A DNA stretch of 24,679 bases, taken from positions 1-24,679 of the forward strand of contig LSSN01000354.1 of assembly GCA_001970855.1 (NCBI GenBank), given 5' to 3'. The notes under the pieces were generated by a model. It did no database searches, had not been told where the DNA came from, and saw nothing but the letters and a program-made list of their open reading frames with translations. The stretch's first letter is position 1. Each line of letters begins with the position of its first letter. This DNA comes from Smittium culicis. Taxonomy: Eukaryota > Kickxellomycota > Harpellomycetes > Harpellales > Legeriomycetaceae. The translations under genes were made by a program, and so were the position numbers. Below, in pieces: positions 1 to 12,003 of the stretch.

Positions 1-970
1 TTCTCATCTAATCAATTTCATTTTCCAAAGGATCCATATCCATCAATCTAAATATATCCTTATCTATTTGTATATAAAGACATAATAATTCTTTCCAATG
101 AAATATTTTGCTGATCAAATCTATTCACGATCCTATGCTAAATTTAAAAACTTTTAATCAAACTCTGCTATCTCAACAATTATTTTTACCGTTGCTGTAA
201 AAATCACAAGTAAATCCCCTGACAATAAATAAGATTGATAAATATATATTTGCCTTTTTTTTTTCAAGAGAATTCATTATATATATTTGCCTTTATGTAA
301 GATTTTTGGTTGGAAGTTTTTTTAACTGATCATTTCTAAAGCAAAAAAATAAATTAAGTAACTAGTTGTCTAAGAATAATGAAAAATTTCTAGTGTATGA
401 ATAGAGCAATATGAGCGGATAAATTGTGAGGAATGATGAAAAAAATAAGGTGGAAAGCGTATTTTTTAGTTTAGGAATAATTTTAGCCAATAATAAAATA
501 GATAGATTTTGAGAAAACGCCAATTACTCTTTCACGAGTTGTGGACTGTTATTTTTTATCAAAATATAGCAAATTAGATTCAATAGAAATAAAATAATTC
601 CTAGACTAAATTAAGTATTGGACTGCAGTGAATAAACTGCGAATAATTAATTTATTTTTAAGTTAAAAACGAATCAGTTAATTATTTTTTTGGTGTGATT
701 GAAGGGAAAGCAATAAATTTGTGCGGATTAGTTGAAAGATTTTAATGGCTAAAACTTGCTATCTGGTAAACTGATCCTGAATAACCGAATAAATGTGCGC
801 TACAAACTTCATACATTTTTCTTAATGGTAATATTATTTTCGCTTTAGTTAATTTATGAAAGAATTGATTTAAGTGTATTTTAAATAGTGTTGATTTAAA
901 AATATATAAAACGAATAAAGCTAAGGTTCCGATTAGACGATTAATCCATTAGCCGATACGACAGAAAAAC
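1..970. other. AT-rich intergenic region, no supported gene
   Basis: No reading frame with convincing protein character was found on either strand. The stretch is AT-rich with homopolymer runs. A TATA-like AATATATAAAA lies near 898-908, about 65 bp before the first ATG of the next gene. It could be a core promoter element, but such strings are common by chance at this base composition. Confidence 0.5.
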
Positions 971-2917
971 ATGAGTTGTGATAAAGGTGCGGATATTAGG
1001 GCTGCATGCGAAAAGTTGCTATTAGATTTCGATTTGTGGTCCAAATCGCTCAACAGTTCAAATATTCAAATTACCGAAAAAAAGAAATGTAGAATGGTTG
1101 CAGGAGTGAACAGGTTCAAAAGCTTGGTTAGTTCTGAGCTCAATTTTTGGTCAGAGGTTAGATATAAATTATTTTCATACTGAATCTTTATTAAAGCTTT
1201 GAATTTTCTGCTTTTGATAAGAGAGAATTTTCAGTAAATATTTAAAAAAAATTTATTACAAGTAGATCAATGGAGATAAAGGAAATGAAAAAACACGAAA
1301 TTCGAATATTCCATTTTTTTCAGCTTTATACGATAATATTCTCAAGAGCGACAATGTTGTGGGATTCTTGGAAAATTTATGTTGGAATGAACCAGCTACT
1401 ACACCAAATAATTCAGTAATTTTAGTTATACAGTATATTTTTATATTATCGTTTTTATTTATTGTATACGAGATGATAACTAGCAATATATAATTTATAA
1501 AATTTCTGCGCAGAAGAAAAAAGTTACAAAAAAGGAGGTAAGAGTGGATATTATACGAAACGACGGTTTCGAATGGGTTAAAATTATCAATAAGTCGATA
1601 TCAGATTTCTGGAAGCCGTTGTCTATACTCGAAGCAGAGGTACTTGATTCGGACTCAGACATAGACTCTAGCGATTCAGATACAGAAAATTTAGGTTCGG
1701 GGAGTAGAACAGTTTCAGATTTGGTTTATACGGAAAATGGGTATGTATGGGAGCCGACTTTTAAGGCAATAAAGTTACTACCATTTTTTAAAAAAGCAGG
1801 GATGTATGGGGATGCGGCGAAGGTATTTCTAATAAATTACAGTAAACCAAAAGTAGTATTTCTTTTCAAATACGAAGATTTGAGTGGTAAAAGTAATGAG
1901 TATGCAGAGTATACGGAGATGTTGTTTGGGCGGATTAAAAAGGTATTGCAAGAGTGTGGAATAGAGGCAGAAATTTCAGATAAAAATGATGGCTTATATT
2001 CGAGCGAGGGAGGAGGAGAAGGTGGTTTAGCCTGTAGAGTTCCTAGATGGAGCGGGTTATCATCAGTGTGTGATGATGGGAGCAGGGCAGATAAGGCGGC
2101 GATAGAGGTAGCAGAATTGAAATCAGATGCGAATGTGCAAATATCAGTTTTGGAAGACTTTTCAAGATTAGAGGAGGTGATTATGCTTGATATCACAACA
2201 ATTGGTGCGTTAATATCAGCAACGTCACATGATAAGAAGGATAAGATAATAAACCCAAGATACTCAACATCTTGGTTAGAGATGCAGCTTGAGCAGGAGA
2301 GTAAATTCCAGATGCTTAGATACTTGTCTAATTTGTTTTATGGTAGAAAGCTGGTTACAGTGACATCAGTTAGGGATAGGATTCTGAAGACATCATCAGA
2401 AGTAGGAGGCATTAACGAGTATTGTAGGTGTAAGTCATTATTTGTAGAAAATGCGGCGATTGAGGAATGTGTTCCAGACGAAGAATATGCAGCTTTTTAT
2501 CAAGGAACCGAGATATCGAAAAGTATGGAAGAGCTATGGGAATCGTGGCTTGAGTTACCAAAAGCAGAGGGGAAAATTCCATATATACACTTGATTGAAC
2601 CAGATCCATCAGAGAGGATCCAGGAATTGTATAGAACGAACATGGATAGAGTTGCGAGAGAGAAAGGTAGCGGGGCTAGTTCAAGCCGAATGGTATTCTC
2701 TAAGTTACATCTAGACGTGTTCGGGACAGGGGATAAGATTAAGGCATCAGTTTCGACGGCAAATTTAGCGTCGTGCCGGTTTATTTCAAGCAATAATATA
2801 TATGGGCTTAGTGTAGCATTCCACACACCTAGGTCACTGTCAGAGCCTCGGCTGTATCAAAATTTAATTTCAAAGAGAGAAAAGGAGGAGATCCAAAAAA
2901 CCAAGTGTATTGAGTAG
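971..2917 (+). CDS. UPF0415/C7orf25-like protein (DUF1308), multi-exon
   Basis: This gene matches the eukaryotic UPF0415 family (human C7orf25; N-terminal DUF5614 and C-terminal DUF1308, the latter considered PIN-like). The molecular function is not established. Diagnostic blocks in the last exon are VDIIRNDGFEWVKI at 1544-1585, LDITTIGALISATSH near 2186-2230, PDPSERI near 2600-2620, FGTGDKIKASVSTAN near 2720-2765 and HTPRSLSEPR near 2822-2850. Exon 1 is 971-1156 and ends at gag|GTTAGA; it holds the N-terminal helix ending SSELNFWSE. The exon 1324-1415 follows TTTTTTTCAG and encodes LYDNILKSDNVVGFLENL. The intron 1416-1513 is in phase, and the final exon is 1514-2917, ending TAG. Joining exon 1 directly to 1324 shifts the frame. 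A 10-nt micro-exon 1224-1233 between an AG and a GTAAAT donor would repair it, giving 563 aa, but this is speculative. The human protein is about 420 aa; the excess includes an acidic Ser/Asp stretch and a Gly-rich loop. Family assignment is firm; the first introns are uncertain. Confidence 0.82.
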
Positions 2918-3312
2918 AGGTTTTATTATTTTTTTTATTTGCTTTTAATTTTTTCTATTTTATTTTATAATTGATAGACGTTGTGTGTGTATACACATAT
3001 TTTTTTTAATAACATTTTTTTTTGAGCGCTAATATTGGCGAATTGATATTTTTATTTATTGTGGAGGAAACGGACTATGGATCTAGTTTGTTTTTAGACT
3101 AAATGGGGATTAAAATAAGATATAAGGTGACTTGTGTACATAATTATATTTCTATAAAATGAGATTTAGTTTATTAGCGCAATTGAAGACAAAACGATTA
3201 AATTTGTTTGGTTTTGGTGGATTTTTAAGCTGTGTTGGGTAATTGTGGGCATAAATTTGGAGATTAAAGTGTTAGTTATGCAGCAATCACATTTTCAGTA
3301 GTTGTTGTACAG

Positions 3313-3556
3313 ATGATGAGGATAGTTGAGATTGCTTTTTATCATAGATTAGCGCACACGACATCACGGAATCAAAAAGTGTGGTTACTTGTAGTACCAT
3401 TATGGGCATTATTTTTGTGGGTGCAAGTAAGTGACGGCTTTATGCGTCACTATGAACTATATTAAAATTCGCTCAAATTTTTAGGTTTTAGCCCGTATTT
3501 ATTATTGGATAGAGTGGGGATTACGCACGGATATTAAGAGGCCAATAATTATCTGA
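3313..3556 (+). CDS. Candidate 61-aa single-pass membrane protein, one intron
   Basis: ATG at 3313 opens 38 codons to 3426, followed by a perfect GTAAGT donor. A 58-nt intron (3427-3484) ends in AATTTTTAG. The second exon, 3485-3556, keeps phase 0 and ends in TGA. The predicted product has a basic N-terminal part (HRLAHTTSRNQKVW), one hydrophobic segment (WLLVVPLWALFLWVQVL) and a short aromatic/basic tail (IYYWIEWGLRTDIKRP). That layout is typical of small ER or mitochondrial inner-membrane subunits. I do not recognise the family. A further upstream exon is possible: a 26-codon open frame starts at ATG 3159. The perfect donor, plausible acceptor, maintained phase and membrane-like composition argue for a real gene, but without a homologue this remains a prediction. 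Confidence 0.4.
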
Positions 3557-4943
3557 ATCGTTATTTAGTATTGTTTATCTCCGAAAAGGAGATCTAGCCA
3601 ATAAGGGCTAGTGACTAATTTAGCAGTAGCTTTTTTTTTTTTTGTAGGAAATCTCAACAGTGGATTATAAAAGCTTATAATTTAGGATCATTTTACAGTA
3701 TGGAAAATAAATCAGTAATATTTGGTTTCAGTTCATTCGAGGGTGGGAGAATAGATTAGATACAGATTTCTGATTCGCACCAAATTTATAAGAGTGCTCT
3801 ACTGGCAGCGAATAGGGGAAAGTGTAGGGTGTAAAAGTGTCTATAATCAAATCATAAAAATATATTGGCTGAGGCTCTTAAATTTAAAAATGCTTGTCTG
3901 TAAAGCCAGTCAGGGGCAGTGTCGCAGAGTATTTGGCTAATTATACTTCATGAAGAAACATTCGCAATAAATTTCCGATTTGTAGATTTATAGTATAGGC
4001 GGAGAGGACGATTAATCAGCCAGGGGTATGGGTATTGAATTAAGCGGTATGGGCGAGTAATAATTCGCTGTAATTTTTGTAGCACATTTATCATTGCTTG
4101 AAAGGCTAGAAAAGAGCTGGCGAATGGGCGGATCTTATGGTGTTTGGAAACAAGGGGGAACTGTAAAAAAAAAAGTCACCGATGTAACTGGCCCTCAATG
4201 GCTTAATCACAGATACTGTCTGACCCTTAAAGACTAATCACTTACGCTAACTGGCGCAATCAAGCTTATTTATCTATCTCTTATGACTAACATAGACTTC
4301 AGCCAATAATCAGCTGATAATGTGGAGGAGCTTAATGGTTGATCTAGAATAATCAGCAAATGGCTGTATTCTTTAGTGGTAGCTGGAAATCCCGAATCAT
4401 TTGCAACAAGAGGAAATTTGGCTGGGATTATAGGCAAAGGAATTTTCAGCCAAAATTCACGGTTGGGAGCTGAATGAAAAAAACTGCGAAATGGTGAAAA
4501 AACGACTGCGAATTGATGAAAAAAAGGTTACGGCTATTTCTGATTTGGCTGCCTCGACAAGCGAAAATAGATACTGGCTTAATAATCGACTTTTTCTAAT
4601 CTAGGCTTTTTTTTTTTCTTCCCTATTCGATTTACTGTCATGGCGTTTGGCTTTTTTCAACGCAGTATCTAATCAACATAAAACTTTTTTTTGATATTCT
4701 AATTTCTCTTTTTTACCTCATTTGTATAAGACTTCTTGTTTTCCCATTTGAGCTTTATATAAATATTCCCTTTCCTGCACTAAATCCTTAAATCCCTTAC
4801 TAACGCATTTTTGGTTTTTATTTCTACTCTTATATTTTTATAATACTCTAATAAAGAGACTAATAAAGGAATACTACTTATAATATACTCTCCCTTTTAC
4901 ATTTAATTATCTTTCCCCCTTTTTATTACTCTCTCTTTTTAAA
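3557..4943. promoter_or_regulatory. ILV2 upstream region
   Basis: No protein-coding gene or tRNA was recognised in about 1.4 kb. The last 330 bp before the ILV2 ATG become pyrimidine-rich (repeated CTTTT, CCCTTT and CTCTCT tracts), as seen upstream of well-expressed fungal genes. A TATA-like TATATAAA lies at 4756-4763, about 180 bp before the start codon. Short words such as TTGGCT, AATCAGC and TTAGCCA recur between about 3590 and 4450 on both strands, without a clear repeat unit. The promoter role is inferred from position and composition. Confidence 0.35.
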
Positions 4944-7077
4944 ATGTCTTCACTAGCAATTAGATCTGGTTTGAGATCCAGCAAGAAGCTCCTCCCAAAC
5001 TTAATAATCAAAAACTCAATCTCTCAAAGATACAAATCTGCCACCCCTGTCGTTTCTTCCCAACCCGCTACTGCCTCTCTAAATGACTCCCACTCCCACT
5101 TAGCCCAACCTGCTAAATCTTCCATCTCAACCGAACCTACTTCTGATGAAAAATACGTTGGTATGACTGGTGGTGAAATTTTCCACGAAAAAATGCTTGA
5201 ACATGGTGTAGACACCGTTTTCGGTTATCCAGGTGGTGCCATCTTACCCGTATATGACGCCATTCACGACTCTAAATACTTCAAGTTTATCTTACCCCGC
5301 CACGAACAAGGCGGTGGCCACATGGCTGAAGGTTATGCCAAAGTAACGTAAGCACTCCCCCCCCCCTCCTTCCTCCCCATCATTACCCTCTTGCAGCTTA
5401 TATATATACTTTTTCTATTCACAAACAATCTTCCTTTTCTCCATCTTTGCTTTCACAACTTTATCTTATATATCCCTCACCTCTAACGCTCCCTATTCCA
5501 TCCCTTCTTTTAGAGGAAAACCTGGTGTAATTTTGGTAACTTCAGGTCCTGGTGCCACTAATGTTGTTACCCCAATGCAAGATGCTCTTTCTGACGGTGT
5601 TCCACTGATCGTGTTCAGTGGTCAAGTACCAACCCCTGCCATCGGTACTGACGCCTTCCAAGAAGCCGATATCGTCGGTATTTCTCGCTCTTGCACTAAA
5701 TGGAACGTCATGGTTAAAGATATTGCCGAACTCCCAAGAAGAATCGATGAAGCCTTCAAAATTGCCACCTCGGGTAGACCTGGCCCTGTCCTCGTCGACT
5801 TGCCAAAAAACGTCACCGGTGGTATTCTAAAATCTATCAAAAATTTCTCCAGAGCCAACATCCCAACAAAAATCAAAAACGATACCGCTCTATCTGCTGA
5901 AAATAACAAATCCCTCGATGAAGCCGCAAGACTTTTGAACAATGCTAAACGCCCAATCATCTATGCTGGAAATGGTGTCCTCAGTCACCCTGATGGTCCT
6001 CGCCTATTGAAAGAAATCTCTGAGCTAACTGATACCCCTGTCACTACAACTTTGCTCGGTTTAGGTGCATTTGACGAAAACAACGAAAGAAGTCTTCACA
6101 TGCTCGGTATGCATGGCTCTGTATACGCCAACTTGGCCATCCAAAAAGCCGATGTCATACTTGCCCTTGGTGCCAGATTCGACGATCGTGTAACTGGTAG
6201 CTTACCCCACTTTGCTCCTGCTGCTAAAGAAGCCGCTAAAAGAGGTGCCGGTGGTATCATTCACTTTGATATCCTTGCCAAAAATATCAACAAAGTCGTC
6301 CAAGCTGATATTGCTGTTGAAAGTGATGTCGTCAAGAGCATGGCTGGTCTCTTATCTCGTCTCAAAAAGTCCAAACACGATGAATGGATCTCTCTTGTTA
6401 AAACTTGGAAGGCTAAATATCCTTTCTACTACGAACCTGAGTCTTCCCCTGATGCCCTCCTCAAACCCCAATCTGCCATTGTTGAACTAAACAAACAACT
6501 TGAAAACAGAAAGGAAGATTTCATCATTTCTACTGGTGTTGGCCAACATCAAATGTGGGCTGCTCAGTACTACAGATGGACTACCCCTAGATCCTTTGTC
6601 ACTTCTGGTGGTCTAGGTACTATGGGTTTCGGTGTTCCTTCCGCCATTGGTGCCCAGATTGGTGCCCCTGATAAGATGGTCATCAACGTCGACGGTGACG
6701 GCTCATTCTCCATGACTGCCATGGAAATGGCAACTGCTGCCGAATACAAAATCCCAGTCAAGATGCTCCTCCTCAACAACAACTTCCAAGGTATGGTCCG
6801 CCAATGGCAAGATCTTTTCTATGATGCCCGCCACTCTCACACTGGCATGAAAAACCCAGACTTTGTCAAGTTGGCTGAATCCATGTACTTCCGTGGTATC
6901 CGCGTTAATAACAGACGCGACCTGCCTGCTGCCATGAAGGATTTCTTGGATGAAAAGGGTCCTGTTCTCCTTGAAGTTGTTTGCGACCCACGCGAGCACG
7001 TATACCCAATGGCCCCAGCTGGTAAAGGTCTCCACGAAATGGTTATTGGATATGGTCGCACCATTGATGACTACTAA
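4944..7077 (+). CDS. ILV2: Acetolactate synthase catalytic subunit, mitochondrial
   Basis: This is acetohydroxyacid synthase, the ThDP-, FAD- and Mg-dependent enzyme that condenses two pyruvates to acetolactate (or pyruvate with 2-ketobutyrate) at the entry to valine/leucine and isoleucine synthesis. Two exons, 4944 to about 5347 and 5514-7077, give about 655 aa, close to the yeast enzyme (687). Residues 1-60 are rich in Ser, Arg and Lys with no acidic cluster at the start, fitting a mitochondrial presequence. The ThDP domain begins near residue 70 ([15 protein letters not shown]) with the catalytic glutamate in [14 protein letters not shown] (E121). The central FAD-binding domain follows ([17 protein letters not shown]). 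The C-terminal ThDP/Mg motif GDGSF is at 529-533 with its NN partner at 557-558, followed by QGMVRQW. The Trp of that motif and the Pro of [11 protein letters not shown] match the herbicide-sensitive type. Codon use is richer in C than that of its neighbours, suggesting strong expression. No catalytic residue appears lost. Confidence 0.96.
5348..5513 (+). other. Spliceosomal intron of acetolactate synthase (166 nt)
   Basis: The donor GTAAGC directly follows the codons for EGYAKV. The acceptor is TTCTTTTAG just before GGAAAACCTGGT (GKPG). A branch-point-like CTAAC lies at 5483-5487, about 26 nt before the acceptor. Splicing in phase 2 recreates the family sequence EGYAKVTGKPGV. The intron is pyrimidine-rich with a long C run near its 5' end. 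Without splicing the first exon meets a stop at once. Confidence 0.93.
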
Positions 7078-7741
7078 AAAAAAAAAAAAAAAGTTAAAAA
7101 AAAAAACCCTTTTCCTTATAAAAAAATACATACATACATATAAATAAATAAATAATTATATTAATAAAGAATTTTATCCACAAATACTAATACATTAAAC
7201 TTGCTTTTCTTTTTATTATTATTCAGTGATAGCAATTTTATTCATAATCATGATTTTCTAAATATCTACTTTAATATATTTTTTTTTGATCAGTTATCTA
7301 ATAGCTTTCTACAATTTAAAATGGTTCAAAATTATGGCTACTCGTATACTCATGCGTGATTAATTAATAACAAACTTGCCATGTAGATGCTTTTTGTTAT
7401 TAAAAAAGAAATAGAAAAAGAAATCTGTATGAAACTTGAAGCATGTGACTGGAAAAAAAATTTTTACCTGCGAGTCAAAGAAAATCAAATGTCTTATTTT
7501 TATAAAAAGCAACACAAAATGCAATGTTATTGGTATGTAATGTGAATAATAACATTAATAATTCTAAAAAAGGCTTTGGATATATGAAAATATAAGCATA
7601 GAATAAAAAAAAAAATTAAAATCCACCCTGTGTTATTCTTTATAAAAAAAAAACAAAGACTCGTTTCAAAATGATAATAAAATGGTAAGAACGACCTTTT
7701 TTTAATAAAAAAATAAGAATAAGGCTAAAGTTGACTAGAGT
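7078..7741. terminator. Convergent 3' region between ILV2 and INTS7
   Basis: The two genes end tail to tail here. Just after the ILV2 stop come a long A run and several AATAAA-like strings (TAAATAAATAAATAATT near 7141-7157, then TTAATAAAG), which may serve as polyadenylation signals. No ORF or structured RNA was recognised in the remaining AT-rich sequence. Confidence 0.4.
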
Positions 7742-10700
7742 TTAGACCATATTTGGCTGGTTAAATAAGATAACGGGAAGGACAGTATGGTCGCCAATGT
7801 ACCATGATTTGCCGGAGTTATCGATAACTGAAGGCAGTAAGTGGATGTACAGCGTGGCGCTGAACCCAGGCTCGATTTTACCGAGCGCAACAGTCTCGGC
7901 TGCATTAACTGCACTGTCACCAATTCTCGAAAACCCCTGCGCGAAACTGCTCCCATTAGCTAAATACAAAGAGTTCGCCATGACTAATGAGTAGTTGGGT
8001 CGCTTGATGATTCTGTTAAAATCAGATATTTTCGGCAAGTTGATGGATACGTTGCATTCGAAGAATAAGTTGTTTAGCTCGCACGTGTGCTTGAACACTT
8101 TGTTCATACTCGCTTGCCATGGTACACAAGTATTAGTAGACAGTTGATCCATGCCATAATCAAAAAACAAAGAATTCAGCGAATCTTTATGCCCCATGGT
8201 ACTACTGCTACTAACATTGCTGTAATCACCTTCCATGCCGTAGTCGCTAGATGGCGTGTCATTCATTGCTGATATGATGTTGCTTCTATTATGGACCATA
8301 TTTAAATACTGCCCATCTGCATGCATACCATAATTGAGAATATAATCGCTTACAAAAGTCTTTCTTGGAATGGATTTATCGCTATTGCTGGACATCCAAT
8401 AATAAAGCTGAAATTTTGGTCTCGTATGCTGCAAGTTTTTGTTCGCCTTGAAATTTCCTAAACCTGCTTGATCTGTCAGCCCTATAGAATCACCTTTTCC
8501 AAGGTTGCCTAAAAATTCCACTTCTTTATCACCTAAAACTTCCTCTGTCAAGATTTTTGCGTTTAGCAAGTTCTCTTCGAGTTCAGAAACCCTTTTTCCC
8601 TTTATATTTGTTTCCAGTTCTTTAAAATTTTTCTTAATCAACCCTTGAACAAATATTGTGAATTGTGATCCTGCTGGTGCCTTAACCACTCCCTCCTTTT
8701 TCGTGTTTTGAGATTTTGCACTAATGTTAGTATTTTGGCCAATCTTTATATTTTGTTGGTAAAGTCCTTGCTCTGACTTTTTAGAAGAATTAGGAATTTC
8801 AGGTTTTGTTTCAATCTCTATTGATAAACAGTATGGCGACTTAAAAAACACTTTTCCTAAAACAAGGCTTGGAGGGGTCAGCTCCTTTTCAATATTATTT
8901 CCCATATTTTCGCATTTAGAGCTCAAGATTAGAATGATCAACTTTTCCCAACTATAAAGAAATTCCAGTGTCACACTGTCAATCGATGTATGCGCGGTTT
9001 GTAAGTAAATGCATCTTTCTAAGAGAGCGCTTGCCATACTTAATAACTTATTTTTAGCAAAATCGCCGCTTGAGACTTGATTGTTTGTATCTTGACCTAT
9101 ATTATTTTGTGCTGAAATAGTGTTTTTTATAGAATTCACCAGTTGGTGAGAATCTTGATGGAATGAGATAATTTTTGGCTGAAATGCTCTGCTATAAAAA
9201 GTTGAAGAAATAAGGTTAAGTTTAGTAAGGGCAATAGATCGAAAATCATCCAAAGTTTCAAAGTCTGATAGTATATCAGTTTCCGATTTTGCCAAATATA
9301 AAATTGAATCTAGCCAGTAAGAGTTAAAATTAGATAAATTTAAACCCAAAATTGCTTGAGTCAATATTTTAACAATTCTCCAATTACTTGTTGACATTGA
9401 TTCATATAATATCCACAATAATGATTGCGGCCCTAAAGCACTTATCACAAAGCGTGAGCTTTGCTGGTTATGAAAAAAAAGTTCTAAATTTTTACATACT
9501 GCATCTAAAAGTGGATCGGGTTGAGCTTCATTTGATTTTTCACCACTAAAACTTTTGTAAGTCATATGTTTATGAACTTTAAGGTAGCAAAATAAAGTGC
9601 CCCACCACTTTTGAAATATATCATTACTAAAAAGAGAATCTGGGGTTTCCAGTGAGCTATCAGTTATGTTACAATCAGGAAAAGATAATAAAATTTTGCT
9701 TATACGTGGATTATATGATTCGTTAAATCCTTGTCTATCAAATATGGCGAGAGCTTCCAATATTTTCACACAGCCATACTTTAGCGCTGGAATCTGAGAT
9801 TGTAAATTTTCCATTGCAATATATCCCAGCTTCAAAAGGTATTCATTGCCGAGAGTATTTACAGAAAATTCCATAGATTTTTTCAAAAAATAAAAACACC
9901 AATTTAACTTTGATGGTTCTTGCTTTGAGAGAGATTTGTAGTTCATAACAACTGGTAGAATTTTATAGCCGTAGCTTATTATTCCAAAAGCGATGTATTT
10001 TATCTTTTCAAACACTAGATTGTATTGAGATTGTAAAGAGAGAGTTTGTGGTATGTAAGAGATTAAACTGCTGATAAAATTCAATGATGAAAAAGCCTTC
10101 CAAATTTGCGATTTGTATAAATTTTTATTTTTTATATAGCTATTCTTATCTGGTTCATGTGAATACAGAAATGACCAGTCTATATCCATAAGCTCAGTAT
10201 TTCGAAAATTTTCAAAGTGCTCAGAGTCTTTAAACAGCCATTTAATGACTGTTAGTAAAGATTTAGTAAAGGTGTTGATGTTGTTTGAGCATTTTAAGAT
10301 TATTTTTAATGAAATTAAAATTTTCTTTCGAGAAATAAAACTAGATATGCTATATTTTGAAAGTATATGTGTATCAAGAGTATTGATAATATCAATATTT
10401 GCTGTATAAAGATTTATACCAGAAGGACCTGATGAAGTTTCTAAGTCACAATCAAATTCAACTGCATTAAGGCCATTATAAAGAACCAGAAATTCAGTGT
10501 AGCTGTTACGCGATAACCTATGAATGATAACTTTTTTAATCGATTTTATATCCTTGTGAGACAACGAGCCTTTTAATGGTCCAAGCATGTATGACCATGT
10601 ACTCAATACAGGATCAAGAAGTTCATCATAAGGCAATCTAACATCAGTGCACAGCCCGTCGCTTTTTGGACTGTCGCAATTTAAACAATTGTTCAATTTT

Positions 10701-11703
10701 AAGTATTCTGCTATAAAATTTTTGCAATAATTTACAACCCAATGCCTCATTGTGGGGTGATTTTGAGCAAATCTTGAGCATAAAATTAGCTGAATTTTCG
10801 CAGATTTTTGAACGCTTTTAGAATCTATTTTTTTTATTATTGATTCCCAGGCTAATTCCAAAAAGGATGGAGAATATTTTAATATTTTTTGTGTTGCATC
10901 TATTAATGCCGAAAGCTCGAGTTCATTGTTCGTTTCGTATCTTTGTAAAACCCTATGTTGTACTTCAATAGAGGAACTGAATATAATCGAAGCATTTCCC
11001 AAAAGCCTAAATGAAAAGTATAAGCGTAAGCATAAATATTTATGGCTAAAAAAAAAAAATTAAAGCTGTTGATATTAGCGATAAAGAACCTTAGTGTTAA
11101 TGAACGAGCAATATGATCGTTTGAATCTAGTACGATTAGCACTCTTTTAATTAACTCATTTGCATTGTAAACTTGAAGTAAATGCTTACTTGAAGCTTCA
11201 AAAACATTAGTGATTTGAGATTTGATGGTGTTTGATCTAAGAGAAAAAAAGCCAGCAAATATTTATCAGAACTATTTAATGTGTTTATATAAAAAAAGTT
11301 TGAATTATATATTTTTAATTGGTGAATACCCATAACAAAATAAATCTGCTAGCTTTAAAAAAATAGAGTTTGCAACAACAGGAAATGGAAACTCGTCGAG
11401 AAGTTTGATGAAGCCAGAAACAGATTCGATTTGTATTCCTGGAATTTTACTTCTGCAGCCAGCTTCCAGCTTAATTATTTTTGACGCGATTTTTTCAGAA
11501 AGTAATATTTTGCTTTTTGAATCGAGTGAATCATCCTTATTATTAGAAATTTCTTTGTTTATTGATGTATTATCTGATCGAAATGATGAAATTAAACTGC
11601 TATCAAAGCTTGAAAAATCTTTTTTCTCATTTTGAACTCGAAGCTCAGTCGGAGCTATTGTAAAAGAGACAGGTTCCAGTTTTATTCTTTTGCTTTCATT
11701 CAT
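7742..11703 (-). CDS. INTS7: Integrator complex subunit 7 homologue, four exons
   Basis: This is a homologue of INTS7, a helical-repeat backbone subunit of the nuclear Integrator complex, which cleaves nascent snRNA and other RNA polymerase II transcripts. Four exons fit: 11703-11330, 11271-11190, 11154-11090 and 11006-7742, giving about 1261 aa (human INTS7 is 962). The introns are 58, 35 and 83 nt with GT-AG ends. Only the spliced product gives a continuous match: residues 97-124 read GFIKLLDEFPFPVVANSIFL then KLADLFCYG (human PFPILINSAFLKLAD). Next come LIKRVLIVLDSNDHIARSLTLR (human VKRIFSVIHSNDPVARAITLR) and LLGNASIIF (human MLGSLASII). The C-terminus retains the DxxGxxWxxGxxT pattern of the human C-terminal beta domain (DNSGKSWYIGDHT). 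The middle is divergent and Ser/Asn-rich with insertions. The first 95 residues are a poorly conserved Lys/Ser-rich leader. Exon 2/3 boundaries (the 35-nt intron) are the least certain part. The family call rests on my recollection of the human sequence, yet several blocks agree in order. Confidence 0.85.
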
Positions 11704-12003
11704 GAAAAGATTTGATTACATAGAAGTTTGCCTTAATTGAACTTATTTGTATGAAGTGGCAGCCTCGGTATACAGCTATAAAAGTGATTTTTTATAGAAA
11801 AAATTGACCACTATTGCCATGTATTTTTTTTATTTACTCTTAAGGTGTAAGCGATAAAGAGTTGTAATAATCCTGCTTCGAAATTGTTATACCCTATCGT
11901 TTTCCCTCAAATTCTAACTCTCTTTAGGATTGGCTTGCTACTTTTTTAGCTATAACCTTTATAGCCAGTTAGCTCTTTCTTAAGCCAACAATCATAAACT
12001 TTT
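11704..12003. other. INTS7 upstream region
   Basis: About 300 bp of AT-rich DNA lie between the INTS7 start codon and the split MITE that hosts the DIRS element. Short stretches such as TTTTTAGCTATAACC and ATAGCCAGTTAGC resemble decayed MITE ends. The INTS7 promoter should lie here, but no specific site can be named. Confidence 0.3.

Noticed and set aside
1837..2196. 119-codon antisense ORF inside the DUF1308 gene
   Set aside because: Shadow frame; the plus strand holds the conserved family blocks.
3590..4600. tRNA or snRNA genes in the long spacer before ILV2
   Set aside because: No A/B box pair, cloverleaf or recognisable snRNA motif was found by eye; a covariance-model scan would be decisive.
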